Below the pieces are notes generated by a model that saw only the letters and a program-made list of their open reading frames with translations, ran no database searches and had not been told where the DNA came from. This document shows, in pieces, positions 14,519 through 14,657 of a DNA stretch of 14,657 nucleotides (position 1 is its first letter; each line of letters opens with the position of its first letter). Origin of the DNA: Pseudomonadales bacterium (GTDB lineage Bacteria; Pseudomonadota; Gammaproteobacteria; Pseudomonadales; Moraxellaceae); the NCBI GenBank assembly GCA_013043915.1, contig JABEVH010000280.1:1-14657 (forward strand), given 5' to 3'. The position numbers and the translations under genes were made by a program.

Positions 14519-14657
14519 GTGACTCGGCTACGACCATGCCTAGGATGGCAACCCATCCGCAGTTTACTACCTAGGATCTCTCCTAATCTACGTCCTTGGT
14601 TAAGCCTAACCGGATCGCTGACTGCTGGCCTTAGTCATTTGGCAGGGAGTCCTATTG
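14519..14657 (+). CDS. ubiC: Chorismate lyase, N-terminal part (cut by the window edge)
   Basis: Chorismate lyase converts chorismate to 4-hydroxybenzoate plus pyruvate, the first committed step of ubiquinone synthesis. Only 46 residues are visible. The segment LRPWLSLTGSLTAGLSHLAG matches the N-terminal W-L-x-x-x-G-S-[LM]-T pattern of UbiC. The start is taken as GTG at 14519 because TAG at 14504-14506 closes the frame upstream and no ATG is in frame in the visible part; AGGA at 14505-14508 is a possible ribosome-binding site. The location beside the rubredoxin genes matches pseudomonads, where ubiC-ubiA lie nearby. Confidence 0.75.
   Translation, partial: MTRLRPCLGWQPIRSLLPRISPNLRPWLSLTGSLTAGLSHLAGSPI

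Overview
The window looks like chromosome of a gammaproteobacterium with roughly balanced base composition. The order rph / yicC / gmk / rpoZ / spoT / ridA / oxyR / recG / HDOD gene / rubB / rubA / ubiC resembles the arrangement known from Pseudomonas and relatives, so a Pseudomonadales/Oceanospirillales-type organism is the best guess. No tRNA, rRNA, CRISPR array or intact mobile element was found. The only possible mobile remnant is a 24-residue tail of an open frame cut by the left edge.

Left part (1-1800, minus strand): rph (RNase PH) is followed by a PaaX-like regulator whose Shine-Dalgarno overlaps the rph stop codon. Middle (1934-6723, plus strand): yicC (endoribonuclease), gmk (guanylate kinase), rpoZ (RNA polymerase omega) and spoT (ppGpp synthetase/hydrolase) form the RNA, GTP and stringent-response block. 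They are followed by an unrecognised 94-residue cysteine-cluster protein, a clear intrinsic terminator, and ridA. A secreted Sel1-repeat protein lies on the minus strand, tail to tail with ridA and divergent from oxyR.

Right part: oxyR and recG overlap by 7 bases, followed by a YbaK-like/HDOD two-domain protein (plus strand). Facing them on the minus strand is the series rubrerythrin - rubredoxin - rubredoxin reductase - SCP2-like lipid carrier. The chorismate lyase gene ubiC begins at the right edge and is divergent from rubrerythrin.

The most interesting unit is the rubrerythrin-rubredoxin-reductase set. Together these genes could form an NADH-driven peroxide reductase. The rubrerythrin lacks its usual fused rubredoxin domain, and a free rubredoxin is encoded immediately downstream. 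In the rubrerythrin/ubiC spacer there is an OxyR-like palindrome (ATAG-N7-CTAT), placed where an activator would sit for the rubrerythrin promoter. OxyR itself, with both redox cysteines at positions 199 and 208, is encoded about 6 kb away. All functional assignments come from reading the sequence; no database search was run.
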